A stretch of DNA of 64,000 bases. It comes from Wuchereria bancrofti. Its lineage: Eukaryota; Nematoda; Chromadorea; Rhabditida; Onchocercidae. The notes under the pieces are model-generated. The model had not been told where the DNA came from and made no database searches. It was given only the letters and a program-made list of their open reading frames with translations. How positions within the stretch are numbered: position 1 is the stretch's first letter; each line of letters opens with the position of its first letter. This document shows, in pieces, positions 27,001 to 38,798 of the stretch. The position numbers and the translations under genes are program-made. The stretch spans positions 4,724,163 to 4,788,162 of the forward strand of contig SSBO01000009.1 in assembly GCA_005281725.1 (NCBI GenBank). The letters run 5' to 3'.

Positions 27001-30000
27001 ATTCTCAAAAGAGTTATTTATCTCATATCAAGACGTGAACACTTTTATGTATTGTTTTTTGAGTCCTTGAGTCATCACTAGCTTACTTGATTCGTAAACT
27101 AGTTGCCGTAGCCACGCTTTCCCTCCTCTACTTGTTCTTGAAATACAGGTCACATATTTTTCCAGTTTTCTCAGTTAAAAATTAAGCATCTACCAAAACT
27201 TCTTGCTGAGAGATCTACGTGCTCAGTATTCACGACCGAAAAGATCTCAATCTGAGCAGAGGAGGCGTTCTTGTTAAGCTAACCGTTCCATTTGAAAAAG
27301 AAGTAGAAGAAAAACATTTTATTAAAAGTTATCCCAAAAATGGTCATAGCCATAAGAAGATGTCTACTAGAAAACTGCTGTGAAACCATGAAAATCAAAT
27401 AAATTACTGAGAAACATATAAAATGAGTTACCATAATTTTGAATGCTTACAGTAATATGATCAAAGCGACACGGTCTTAGAAGATTCAATAAGCGTTGAG
27501 TTGGAGCGGTTGTTTCCGAAAACGAAAGGCGAAAATGAGACGTTTCTGGAATTCGTTACAACTGTGTTCCAAATGACCAAAATAAATATTAATCAAATTA
27601 AAAACGAAAAAGAAAAAGATAATTATGAAATAAGTTTATGTATATAAATATAAGTACAGCTGAATTTACCCTTGATAGATCTTGCAGGAGCAGAGGGTAT
27701 ATCCAAATCAACAATTTCCACTTTTATCACTTTTGCATCGTAGACCTGGAAAGAATTAGTATTTGACTGATATTTCTTAATGTTTACATAATTTTTCAGA
27801 CCAAATTATACATGGTAAAAAGTTACTTACTGAACTTACATTAACGACAGCTGAAGCGTCAAGGAGCCACAGGCAATCCAAATTTGGGAAATAATTAAAA
27901 CCATAATTTGGTGACTGAATATAACCTTCAAAGACATCATCGGCATCAGGTAAAATTGTACCTCCACAGTCTTTGTCAACTGAAAATTGAATGATAAATG
28001 GTTCCAGCTTTGTGTTACTGAATCATTTTTTTATCCGAAGCAAGAAATTTCGTAAGAAATAATAGGACTTAAACAATGAACTATTTGATAGACATACGTT
28101 TAATAGTTCTATAACGTATAGTGAAACCACGACTACAGAGAGAGTCACCATCACCTGAAAAAGAAATTTATGAGTATGCATTATTTTTAAAAATAGACTA
28201 ATTTCCTAGATAGTGGACAGCAATTAAAAGCTCACAATGTTCTTCTGGGAAATCAGCGGGATAATTGCTCCTGAAGTAAGCTGTAAAGTACGGCAGTGTA
28301 GTGCGCACCAAAGTTCGTGTAGCCTCACTACTGCATAGATGCAATATACGTTCGGTTTCGTCAATTTCTAGACCATCAAAGAGCTAAATTTCAAATTAGT
28401 TTAAACTTTGTCAAACAATAAAATTTTAGCAAATTGAAAATAAGATAGTAAAGAAAATGATAATTCACCTCCAGCGAGTTGACTGAACAATTTCGAATAT
28501 CGCCTGATGCAAGTTTCATCGGTTCCACGGTAATTTCAATATGCGTTTTTGGATTAACAGAAACATGCCATTGGCAAACTTCGTTTCTTTTATAACCATA
28601 CAGTGATATTTGACCATTGTCGCTATAGATTCGTTCACCACATTCTTCAAAATTTCCGTAAATAAAATCTTGGCAGAGAAAAATCTAGGAAATAAGTTGG
28701 ACTGACATATAGTAATAAAAATAACCAACTTTTTTCAACAGTCCTCCAGTGCAGTGCAAAGTTACCAATTCCAATACTACTTTTACCAGAAACAAACGCA
28801 ATGTATGCCTTATTCGATGAAAAATAAATTGGACGAGAAACTGGGACCTTAAAAAGTAACAAATATATGACAAAACAAAGGATAAAGTAAGAGAACAAAA
28901 GAAAAGCTTTTTAAATTAAAATTCAGATATTAAAAGATAAAACAAAGGATAACTCACCGTGGTAGATCCTCTTGGACCACAAAATACACCAACTAATGGG
29001 CTGTTTGCATGTTCTCCATCGCGTAAGGTAACGTTTGCGTCAGCCGTGGCACATGTTGCCGGTCTAGTTGGCAAGTGAAAACTTGTGAAGTTTATCTCGA
29101 TCACCTTAAAGCATTTTCGTGTCTTTTTTTCTTTTTTGCACAAGTCATTTGAATAGACAACAATTTTAGTTATCTAAACATGTAATGTTCTTTAGCTACA
29201 AGTAAGAAAATTTTAATCTATCATATGTAAAACACTGGTGGCTGTAAAAAACATAGAACATACTTTATTTAATTCGTTAACTATAATGATCCATTCACAT
29301 GTTTTGTTGCGACCAAAGTGATACCATGTCCAGTCCGGATATTTGATTACACCCGTCTCATTTGTTATGTGACCACCACAACCTAAAATATTAAGTCTGA
29401 GCATGTAAACCTCCAAAATAAAAAGAACCGAATTGAACTTTGTTAGAAAACAAACCATCTTCCTCATATTCGCATGTTGGACCATAATAACCCCTTAAGC
29501 ATAGACATTCAAATGAACCATCTTTTTTAACTAGACATTCACCACGACTTCGACATATATTACTTAAACAAGCAGTGGCTAGTTCGCAGCGTTTGCCAAC
29601 GTAACCCCATTTACAATGACATTTATATGCTTCCTCAGAGATTATCTGAAATAGAATTTATATGTATACACGGTCGTTTCTCAAATTTCATATTTAAAAA
29701 ATAGTTTAAAGAAAACATTTTCGATTAATAAAGAAGTTTTTAAAATTTGCACTTCCTCTCACACTTTTATCAAATATTCCGAACAGTGCAATTTTGAAAT
29801 AAATGAGTATATTTCTTTACACTTTAACTTGGTTTCAAAAGTTTGAACATTCTAACCTGGCACGTTCCTTGGTTATAGCATGTGTCAGTTCGGCAAAGCG
29901 TAACATTCGAGTGGTAACAACCCTCAGTACCGATTCCGTCACCAATCATTCCAGGAGGACATTCACAACGGAAACCTTCCTCATTTAATGAGCTCATGCC

Positions 30001-33000
30001 CATATTATAACACTTGGCCTTTGGATGACATGGAGATAACTCACATGGGCTCTGTTTCTTACAAATGTGACCATCACCCTTATAGCCTATAACTATGACA
30101 ATAATACGATGTTGTGGGCATACATATTAGTTGAATGATACAAATTTCACTTAAATTACGATAATTTAAACTCTATAGTGCAGTATACTACCAACTATTT
30201 ATGAAAAATGCTACAGAACAAACCGGGAGGACATGGTGCACATTCATAGGAGCCAATAGTATTGATACATTTCACTGGTGGATCCTTGGAACAAGTTTCC
30301 AGGTTCTCACTTGCGCATTCATCAACATCCAAACAAATCATCCCATTCCCTAATTATCACTGACTTCAGCTTATTGTTTGTATAATTATTTAATTTCAAT
30401 TTCTGTCGATTTGGTTTTTCTTAAAAGCACTGTTGCAGATAAACTAACTTCTAACAGTAACATATATAGAATTATCATCATTTTATCTAGGTTACTGATT
30501 ACTGATGTTCACTACCACAGTCACTGTTACGAGTTTACGATAATTCAGAAATTGTTTACAGTACCATCAGCTATATTTATCTATTATGATGTATTCTGAC
30601 TCAAACTTTATTACTTCCGATGGATTCCTATATCTCATTACGTGCTGTAAAAAAACACAAAGACGTCAATTTTTTTTATTTTTTGCACTTGTAAAATTAT
30701 ATCTGTGAAGACTATTCTATTTCGTAACTGATAGAAATAAATGCATGAAAATACACTATCATCAGTAGACCGGATTCTTGTTGTAATTGTTTGTGACTTG
30801 CAAATTCATTACCTGTCATGCCCGGTGGACAACCATCACACTTAAAGGAACCAGGTAAATTGATACAAGTTGTTCCTGGATAACATGGATTTGACTCACA
30901 CTCATTTACGTCTTCACAAACTGGATTGTTTTTATCAGCGGACGAACGATAGCCCCACTCACAAAGACAACGGTAACCAGGCTTAATATAGGAAAAATCA
31001 GGTTTTAGAAAATTCTACTTCATTTACATATTTACTGTCGTTCTTGTACTGTCTGTCCGAATTACTAAAATCTTTAATTTATTCAGGAAATTACCCAACG
31101 TTGAAACTGTTAGTTAGTACCTACTTCATTGGTTTCTGGATCTGGTTGAGTTGGTATGCAGTGTCCAGCTGGGCCACATAAATCCAGTGAAAATTCACAT
31201 GCTGTTGCTCGCAACTGACACAGAGTACCGTGAAAGCCTTCTTGACATAAACAACTTAAAAAAACCATACCAAAATAAAAGATTTTATGACAAAGAAGGA
31301 TTCCACTAAGTAACCTAAATTTAAATCAAAAAATTTGTCTTGACATCTGGTTCAGTCGCTTATGTTTACGTCAGTGCTCGCTCTTCGGTTAAAACAATTT
31401 TGTAAAGGTAAAACTTTTTGGAATAGCAGCGCTTGTAGACATCATGGTAGTTTGCAGAATGCGATATAAATGCATAACCAAAAATGTCGATTTCACTATT
31501 TACGGACATAGTATGAGGCAAAACAGTCTGTAGTTCCGTAATTTCTTGAAGTACTCACTGAAATCCATCCGGTTTCAAGATGCAAGATGCGTTATTTTGA
31601 CATCCAGCAGGTGTCCCTTGATAAATGCTGCACTCGTCTATACGGTTTTCACATGTTTCACCCTAAATATCAGCATTGTTTAACAATTTGCATCCAAATT
31701 TAGGTTTTCTTAGACTTTAAATTTAGAAAACTTTCGTTGCAAGCAAAATTTTTCCACATCTTTTGAGGCCAGTACTTGCCTAAAGAAAAATATGTCTTAC
31801 AATTAATTCATCAGCAAATATACGACCGTCTTCCTTTGCATAGTCATTAAGGAAATAACTGCTTATTCCGAATATCAGACCAGAATCATAAAAATACCTC
31901 AAAATGAGATGGACATATGCACATAAATTTGTTGTACAGATCGATGCACGTTGCGCCATTCATGCATGGATTGTCGCTACATTCATCCTTCTTCAAACGA
32001 TTATCCAACAGCGCTATATGAGACTTTAGTGCAGTTAACAAATTCCGAAATTTCCGTCCGCTTCCGTCTTTCTTTTTTGAATTGCTTAGTTCCAGGCGTT
32101 TTATGATATCGGCTATCTAAAGATTTAAAAGTGTCGCCCTTCGAGAATTCTACTTTTTTCTGTTATTAGGAACTAATTTTAGTTCACCGACAATAATCTC
32201 TGTCAACTTTGTTTGCTCGATATTTCATGTTTCCCAAATATGAAGTTGCTCATCCCTATAGTCATATGCTTCGAGCTCACTGTGGAAGTCAACAACAGGG
32301 CCTAATCGATATATCTTTCTTTCAGTTCCAATAGTATTTCTTCCCTCAGTTTTTTCGTATTACTAATATCTATTTTTGTTGCAAATTTGGAGCAAAATGT
32401 TATATCGTCTACCTCGAATTTTCAAACTTTTTAAAATAATTTACAGCTATAATATTTGAAGATCAATCCTGGGACGATTGTCTGAAAACCAAAAGAACAG
32501 AGAACAGTCGTATAGTGTAGTGGTTGTTGTCACCATTGATTTGATGACGATGTCGCTGTGTCACCCATTTTTCTTAATTTGTTTTTGTGCTAAGTAGATA
32601 GCGCATTTATCAGTGTAGTGAAGTTATTTCACAAGGAGGATTTTTAAGCTGAACTATTATTAATAGCCACTCATATCAGATCTTACCACTTCATTATCCC
32701 GGACAGCACTTGTACCGCTAAAGGTTTAATCTCTTCTCAAATAGTCATCTAAATTAACGCTTAATTACTAATTTTCGTCTCCATTTTTTTCTCCTTCAAT
32801 GTATCCGACCGACTTCAACCTATTTTTCTGTTCTGATTAGAATCAATAACGTGCCTTACAGAATCATAGTTTGCAGTTTGTGAAATAAAGAGAAATGATT
32901 GTTTGGAAAGTTACTGTAGTAGAAAGACAGCTTATAAATATAACTTCAGTCTATTGTAAACGAATACTAGAGGGATTATTTACATTTGCTGTCTGTGTTT

Positions 33001-36000
33001 ATGAAATTTCATCGTTACCCCATTTAATCAAAAATATAATCATTTCATCCTCTTATTGTTTAATTAAACACTACCGAGAACATTTCTAATATTTGAAATT
33101 ACTTGCATTCACATTAAACTGATCATTCCTTAGAACATTCACACTAAACGTTTAAATAATATTATATAGCTATCGATTATGAATCACGTACGAGCACGTT
33201 ATGTCTTACCTGGTTCTAAATGGAATTATAGAGAAACTTATACACTTTGTCAAGTCTTTTATTTTTAAATATACTTGCTTAGAAAGCAGCTGAGTTAAAA
33301 TTCTTGGTGTTGGCACATCTTTTTTTTGTTTTTTTAAATGATTATTTGCATAATAAATTCTATAAATGCAGAAGACAATTGCTTTGGTTTTGTATATCGA
33401 TTTTAGTTTTTCTATTATATATATCTCTATTCACATTCCAGGAATTCAGCGTGAAAAATAAAATGCCACCGACTACTAAGTTGATGGAAGATGCTGAAGA
33501 GAGCTCCTATGGCTTTGTTTATGGTGTTTCTGGGCCTGTCGTAACAGCCGAGAAAATGGCCGGTTCAGCAATGTACGAGCTGGTACGTGTTGGGCATTCC
33601 GAATTGGTTGGTGAAATTATCCGTTTGGAAGGTGACTATGCTACGATTCAAGTTTATGAAGATACCTCAGCGGTAGCAATAGGTGATCCTGTACTTCGGA
33701 CCGGCAAACCATTGTCAGTAGAACTAGGACCCGGTATTATGGGTTCCATTTTCGATGGTATTCAGCGACCCTTGAAAGATATTTTAGAACTAACCCAGTC
33801 CATTTATATTCCCAAAGGTGTTAATGTTAACGTGCTTTCACGTGATGCAGTTTGGGAGTTTGAACCAAATCGTAAGCTCACTGTTGGTGATCACATTACG
33901 GGTGGTGATACAATCGGTTTTGTGCGTGAAAACGTTCTCATCAACCACCGAATAATGCTTCCACCAACAGCATGTGGCACAATTACGTATATAGCAGCAG
34001 CTGGTGAATATCGCGTTACTGACATTGTGTTGGAAACTGAATTTGCTGGCGAAAAATCCAAATTCACAATGCTTCAGATCTGGCCTGTGCGCCAGCCACG
34101 TCCGTGTGCTGAAAAATTGGCAGCTAACTTTCCCTTACTGTGTGGTCAACGTGTTCTGGATGCAATGTTCCCTTGTGTTCAAGGTGGTACCACCGCTGTT
34201 CCAGGAGCATTCGGCTGTGGTAAAACTGTTATTTCACAATCACTATCCAAATTCTCCAATTCGGATGCCATCATTTATGTTGGATGTGGTGAACGAGGTA
34301 ATGAGATGTCGGAAGTACTGCGTGACTTTCCAGAACTGACTATGGAAGTCAACGGTGTCACTACATCAATTATGAAGCGTACAACTTTGGTTGCTAACAC
34401 ATCAAATATGCCTGTAGCTGCACGCGAAGCATCGATTTACACCGGCATTACGCTTGCTGAATATTTCCGTGACATGGGTCTTAATGTTTCAATGATGGCT
34501 GATTCTACATCACGGTGGGCCGAGGCTCTTCGTGAAATTTCTGGTCGTTTGGGTGAAATGCCTGCCGATTCTGGCTACCCGGCATATTTGGCTGCTCGTT
34601 TGGCATCGTTCTATGAGCGAGCCGGTAAAGTAAAATGCCTCGGAAGTCCAGAACGTGAAGGATCGGTCACTATTGTGGGTGCTGTTTCACCACCTGGTGG
34701 TGATTTTGCTGATCCAGTTACCTCGGCTACCCTCGGTATTGTTCAAGTGTTCTGGGGGTTAGACAAGAAACTGGCGCAGCGCAAACACTTTCCATCCATT
34801 AATTGGCTAATATCATACAGCAAATATATGAGAGCACTGGATGAATACTATGACAAAAATTTCCCAGAATTTGTTGCCCTACGTACAACATGCAAGGAAA
34901 TTCTTCAAGAAGAAGAGGACTTGTCCGAAATTGTACAATTAGTGGGTAAAGCTTCATTAGCTGAGTCGGACAAAATTACCCTAGAAGTAGCTAAGTTGAT
35001 CAAAGACGACTTCTTGCAACAAAACGGATACACACCCTATGACCGATTCTGTCCATTCTACAAAACGGTGGGAATGCTGAAAAACATGATTGCTTTCTAT
35101 GATCTAGCAAAACATGCTGTGGAATCAACGGCACAAGCTGAAAATAAGATTACCTGGGCAATAATTCGTGATCACATGAGTGATATTATGTACGAGTTAT
35201 CATCTATGAAATTCAAAGATCCAGTCAAGGATGGTGAGCAAAAAATTAAAAAAGATTATGATGAATTATTAGAACAAATGCAGACTGCGTTTAGAAATTT
35301 AGAAGAATAAGTGATTATTGTGCCAAAAAAGTTCACTTAAGTTCTATAGTTAGGTGATTATTCCACTACTGGAAGAATAATACAGTTATAAAAGTGTTCG
35401 AATACTTTCTCAGTTTTGATGAAAATATTTTCAAGTGAAATAAGCCGAAAGATAATGAAATTCTGTGGCGAAGTTTCAAGGTAATTGGAAACTTACTTCG
35501 TTGTACTAATTTTTTAATTGATTGTCCTATATATTAGGGTCAACAAAATACAGTGAAATTATGTGTAGTCCTCTGTTTATTATATAGGATTTTTTCTATG
35601 TGATTTAGAATTTTATTTAATTAATTCCTTATTCAGCAAGAAACTTTCATGTGAAAGTGGTAAGAAAAAGACATTCACACTTCACAAATGTTCATTCCAG
35701 TTTCGTTCATTCAATTCCTTCCACTTATCCTTTTCACAATGACAGTTTCTTTCTTTTCTTCTTCCGAGTTTGAACAGAATCTTTGTTCGTTGCAGACATT
35801 TCGTCAAGCAATATTTTCAGATTTTTTGATATCGTATTGTGATAAAAGATTAGTGATGTATTTGAAAATCAGTAGTTGGTCAACACAAAGTATAAACAAG
35901 TAGTTTGCATCATAACGCTTGTATAGTAGATGAAGTGAGCACACGTAATTGATCTAATTGATCATTTGCTATTTAATTAAAGCTTTCCTCGAGTTTTTTA

Positions 36001-36721
36001 AGCCAATAAAGAGTTTGTAAATCTGATTTTAAGTGTGAAGGATTAACTAACTTTTCTGTTCAGAGCTGCAACATCGCCACTTTTTAATTTAATCTGTTGT
36101 TTGAATAAATCAGCCATTTTTATGAGCTGATGAACGCGACCCTAAACGAATAAATCGGTCTGGAATAATTAGCTATGAATATGAAATAATCTGCTTTTGA
36201 ATGAGATAGTAATGAAGAAGATAGCAAACCTTCGTCTTGTCCACTTCCTCCTTCACGACTTCAAATTCAGTCTAAAATGAAAGTCACATGTTAGAGATTG
36301 TGGATTATTCAAATCCAATCTCTGAAGAAAGTTTATAAAGTGTTTTGTGAAGGAAGTAACGTACCAACTCTGGCAATAAGTTGAGATTTTTCTCGCCAAA
36401 ATAAATTGAGCCATCAGTACCAGCCATGAACGATATGTTTTTTTGTCGCCCAGCATGAAAATACAGATTACCATCAACCATTACAAGACGGGATCTGGAA
36501 ATGGCGTATGCAAATTGCATTTTAAACTTGAAAATACCATTTCTTATCCAAAATAGGAGACAAATATTCAAGAAAATGCAAGTTCTGCCAACAAATTATA
36601 TTCGCAGATGTTACCTTGAGTCATCATCGAAAAGGTTTAGTTTCTGACCAGAATCGGGTGAGCATAGAAAAGGAAACAGAAGAACGAATAGTAAGAGTGA
36701 GTCGAAGCATGACCTCCACAT
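3044..36721 (-). CDS. CUBN: cubilin (giant CUB/EGF endocytic receptor)
   Basis: Large secreted, membrane-associated endocytic receptor; in vertebrates it binds intrinsic factor-B12 and other ligands and is held at the membrane by amnionless. The gene has dozens of small exons. Start: ATG 36721 ([20 protein letters not shown], a clear signal peptide). Exons 36721-36615, 36494-36365, 36271-36230, 36141-36052 and 32116-31898 join in perfect phase and carry the cubilin-specific [15 protein letters not shown] segment and a coiled coil, running into [16 protein letters not shown]. Eight EGF-type modules follow (32.0-29.46 kb), then 27 CUB-type units (29.38-3.04 kb). The last exon, 3184-3044, ends in ENYYIMQV and TGA straight after the final CUB, with no transmembrane segment, as in vertebrate cubilin. 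Estimated length is about 3,600 residues. I saw no stop or frameshift in the exons read, though not every short exon was placed. Intron 4 (36051-32117) contains vha-13 on the other strand. Confidence 0.93.
3886..3975. repeat. degenerate TTATAATTACTTA tandem repeat in cubilin intron
   Basis: Several imperfect copies of an ATTACTTATAA-like unit lie between two of the last cubilin exons. They have no coding content. Confidence 0.7.
16567..16703. repeat. paired short repeats in cubilin intron
   Basis: Two short elements are each present twice: AGTTTTTGAAAGCA-like sequence near 16567 and 16615, and AAAACATCAGCCA near 16648 and 16688. It looks like a small local duplication in an intron next to CUB unit 14. 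Confidence 0.6.
29455..32116 (-). other. CUBN: cubilin EGF block, 8 modules
   Basis: Exons at 32116-31898, 31662-31559, ~31257-31137, ~30982-30812, ~30349-30221, ~30090-29858 and 29646-29455. Modules in order begin at [85 protein letters not shown] and [12 protein letters not shown]. The DVNEC and DVDEC starts are typical calcium-binding EGF motifs. The second module's [10 protein letters not shown] is very close to the equivalent vertebrate cubilin EGF. Confidence 0.88.
33429..33440 (+). promoter_or_regulatory. candidate (trans-)splice acceptor before vha-13
   Basis: TTCACATTCCAG ends 22 bp before the vha-13 ATG, a typical spacing for a nematode spliced-leader acceptor. No upstream coding exon is needed, so trans-splicing or a 5' UTR intron are both possible. 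Confidence 0.4.
33463..35310 (+). CDS. vha-13: V-type proton ATPase catalytic subunit A, intronless
   Basis: Catalytic (ATP-hydrolysing) subunit of the V1 sector, which drives proton pumping into endosomes, lysosomes and across epithelia. One uninterrupted frame gives 615 residues, against about 617 for animal orthologues. Start: ATG 33463; the frame stays open upstream to 33304, but that part is unrelated to the family and lies behind a splice acceptor. The P-loop GAFGCGKT is at residues 248-255. Other family blocks are present: [56 protein letters not shown] and VSPPGGDF. No stops or missing catalytic motifs. It lies inside cubilin intron 4 on the opposite strand. Having no intron in 1.85 kb contrasts with every neighbour, and its codon use looks less AT-rich; both would fit an old retrocopy that became, or remained, functional. 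Whether a second, intron-containing copy exists cannot be told here. Confidence 0.97.
   Translation: MPPTTKLMEDAEESSYGFVYGVSGPVVTAEKMAGSAMYELVRVGHSELVGEIIRLEGDYATIQVYEDTSAVAIGDPVLRTGKPLSVELGPGIMGSIFDGIQRPLKDILELTQSIYIPKGVNVNVLSRDAVWEFEPNRKLTVGDHITGGDTIGFVRENVLINHRIMLPPTACGTITYIAAAGEYRVTDIVLETEFAGEKSKFTMLQIWPVRQPRPCAEKLAANFPLLCGQRVLDAMFPCVQGGTTAVPGAFGCGKTVISQSLSKFSNSDAIIYVGCGERGNEMSEVLRDFPELTMEVNGVTTSIMKRTTLVANTSNMPVAAREASIYTGITLAEYFRDMGLNVSMMADSTSRWAEALREISGRLGEMPADSGYPAYLAARLASFYERAGKVKCLGSPEREGSVTIVGAVSPPGGDFADPVTSATLGIVQVFWGLDKKLAQRKHFPSINWLISYSKYMRALDEYYDKNFPEFVALRTTCKEILQEEEDLSEIVQLVGKASLAESDKITLEVAKLIKDDFLQQNGYTPYDRFCPFYKTVGMLKNMIAFYDLAKHAVESTAQAENKITWAIIRDHMSDIMYELSSMKFKDPVKDGEQKIKKDYDELLEQMQTAFRNLEE
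35311..36051. other. vha-13 3' flank within cubilin intron 4
   Basis: AT-rich sequence between the vha-13 stop and cubilin exon 4. An AATAAA-like signal occurs near 36006 on the plus strand, close to the cubilin exon. I see no further gene, and no long poly(A) tract directly after the vha-13 stop. Confidence 0.5.
36052..36721 (-). other. CUBN: cubilin N-terminal exons 1-4 (signal peptide, beta segment, coiled coil)
   Basis: Exon 1 encodes the signal peptide. Exon 2 encodes [14 protein letters not shown] and [16 protein letters not shown], matching the short cubilin segment before the trimerising coiled coil. Exons 3 and 4 ([27 protein letters not shown]) are helical. Exon 4 ends in LNRK at donor GTTAGT. 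The reading frame is recovered only 3.9 kb further on ([11 protein letters not shown] at 32116), in phase 0. This splice is what shows that the V-ATPase gene is nested. Confidence 0.9.
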
Positions 36722-37025
36722 TACCTTTAATATTATTATTCAGTTAGTAAATGAATTGCAAAAATGAGTAACAGTCCCTAAGCATTATGAGACCACACAA
36801 GCACAGGACAGAGGTATCAAAGAAAAAGAATAAACATCACATATGAAGCTGCTCTTATAAACTTGATATCATGATAGTTTAATTTACATTTCATATAAAC
36901 TTTGACTGGAACAACTGATCAGTCCGATCGATTGCTTAGCCATGGAAGCTACCAGTGACACCAAATATTAACATTTCAATTGTTAATGCTAAACAGCTGA
37001 ACTGTCCGCGGTCTACAGTTCATAC

Positions 37026-37120
37026 CTGAACTGGAAAGAGGCTTCCAAAAACATATCACTATTTGTGACGTGATTGTTGAATATGTCATCTAAACTGTTG
37101 ACAGCCATTTTTATTGCTTC
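37026..37120 (-). pseudogene. orphan glypican-like exon
   Basis: A 95-bp open block bounded by a strong acceptor (TTTTTCAG) and a donor (GTATGA), reading EAIKMAVNSLDDIF then NNHVTNSDMFLEASFQF. The pattern of spaced hydrophobics with S-(F/L)-DD-x-F resembles the N-terminal helical region of glypicans, near the part with LRSFDDHF in mammalian glypican 1. Glypicans are GPI-anchored heparan sulfate proteoglycans. The next downstream exon should lie below 37026, but cubilin exon 1 begins at 36721 and I find no glypican sequence between. No clear upstream partner exon was found either. It is probably a relic or a rearranged fragment; the family assignment is tentative. Confidence 0.35.
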
Positions 37121-38798
37121 CTGAAAAATCTTTTTTTACCAGTGAAATTCATTATCATCAAACGTTCGTCTTCAGTGATAGACTAAGTCCAATAAATGCT
37201 AAACATAATAAGGAGCTATCAGTAACTTCAATATTCATCAATTTGCAGATTGTTATTTTAGCAAGAATATCACTGCCACGATATTCTTCAGATTCAGGTT
37301 CATCGAGTTTTTTCCTAATACAACAAGATTTCAGGTTCCAGATTAATCTGATGTGCTCTATACGGATAGTATAAAAAATACATTGCTGAATTTTACGTTG
37401 TGTATGTTTAATATATGAGGAATATACTGTCACGGATACGTAGAGAAGTCTTGTATATGCCATAAACGTGGATGATAGAGTAGGGCGCGAATAGAAAGAT
37501 ACGTATTGAAATAAGATTTTTGATATGATCTGGCAGTCCTTAAACAAAATAAGCTTTTCGTGTTTATACGTGAATGCTGCGAGTTTGCAAGTACATAATT
37601 AGTTTGATAGGAATTTTTGGTCCTGCATATCCGCGATTATAGAGTCATTTTTGTTCACTTCTGTAGTGCAGCATACCTGTCCTGTTCCACTGATGTACTT
37701 CCAAACTTCTCTTCTCCTACTTTGTCACACTCATTTATCGCGATCTTTCAAATGTCATCAGAGAGTATAACTGCCCGAGTATTCCATTCAGCGTTTATTC
37801 CTCACTAACAAAACATTATGATTTATTTTATTATCAGTCTGACATTCCTGGCCATTTGCCAGTTCATTGAACCAAATCGAACGTAGCCAGCGACAGTTGT
37901 GTTTACGTCGGCTGCTTAATCTATTTAACTCATTCGTCCGTTAACACATCAACTACCTTTTCATTTTTAAAGTATGTCCGTGCATGTGCGTGCATGTTCA
38001 TGCATGCAGAGTTGTTGATTGCATTCGGTCTATTTGACCACATTTTTCGCGTCAAGACGAAAGTGGTAATATTTTGATGGTTTTCTATTCTCTAAATATG
38101 ATTGCGTTATTCCTAATCTGCCACTTTGGATATCAAAGGATACTGCCCAAAAAGCAAAGGAGTCTCTTTGAATAATTGTAGTTAGCTCCAGTTATGTAAT
38201 CTTTACTAGAATAATTAGATGCTTATTTAGAGAAAAAAAAGGAAAATGAATGTCTTCACAATTAGTCCTGAACTCAAATCTGTTGAACTCTATAAGAGAT
38301 TTTGAAAATTCGCGGCTCTCCTATTGCTTTTTGGTATGCTTGGTATAAGTAAATGCGTATTTGCCTTTCCTTTAATGTTATCTTCCAGTTTATTTATGAA
38401 GTTTACAATATTCAAGAAATCTCCAATATAGTTATTTAGTTGGTTATGGTATTTCAAAAATGAATGCCCTGCAGAGAACTCTCCGTGATTCCTAAGAATA
38501 TTTTTCTTTTCTTACAAGTAAGTGAGAGATTAAATTTATCTCCTTAAATAAAGAGTCTTTTATAAAATAATTGTCTACATTACTGCTACAATTGACATTC
38601 ATGCATCTATTCGGTTCTTTAGAAGTCGCTGTGCACATTATATACATCGAACTGCACGAACACATTGTATGAGCCTCGATTAAATTAAATGCATCATAAT
38701 GATGTCCTTGATATCATTGAAATTTTACATCAGTCACTTTTACCTGTTCTTTACAGTCGGAGACATTTATTCGCGAAAGAAGAAAGCCAGTGTCGAAA
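37121..38798. other. gene-poor spacer between cubilin and ANKRD40-like gene
   Basis: AT-rich. A short minus-strand open block at about 37747-37677 (AINECDKVGEEKFG...) has a reasonable donor (CAG|GTATGC) but only a weak acceptor and an in-frame TGA just before it. I do not call it a gene. An open minus-strand frame at 37158-37547 lacks recognisable features. The shared promoter region for cubilin (minus) and the ANKRD40-like gene (plus) should lie in this interval. Confidence 0.4.

Larger units (their letters stand above)
3044..29382 (-). other. CUBN: cubilin CUB array, 27 units
   Basis: Approximate start of each CUB on the minus strand: 29382, 28650, 27980, 26470, 25225, 24405, 23660, 22770, 21745, 21080, 19800, 18740, 17450, 16555, 15545, 14870, 13895, 13200, 12150, 11240, 10395, 9385, 8095, 7105, 6380, 5160 and 4220. 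Most begin with C-G-G followed by a TSPNYP-like strand and a CxW motif, and each spans two to four exons. Unit 13 (17450) begins FGG and has LEW in place of CxW, so it lacks the first cysteine pair. Unit 19 (12150) is the most divergent and is recognised mainly by its position and its later strands. Confidence 0.85.

Noticed and set aside
28647..28898. 83-codon minus-strand ORF in the CUB1/CUB2 region
   Set aside because: It is out of frame with the CUB sequence read there ([19 protein letters not shown] and [13 protein letters not shown]) and reads through an intron.
33304..33462. Upstream in-frame extension of the vha-13 ORF (53 residues)
   Set aside because: It is hydrophobic, unlike any V-ATPase A N-terminus, and lies before a clear splice acceptor (TTCCAG, ending 33440).
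37158..37547. 129-codon minus-strand ORF
   Set aside because: No recognisable motif, unusual composition and no linked exons. Not enough to call a gene.
38790..38798. Start of the ANKRD40-like gene at 38790
   Set aside because: That codon is GTG; the first ATG in a reasonable context is 38799.
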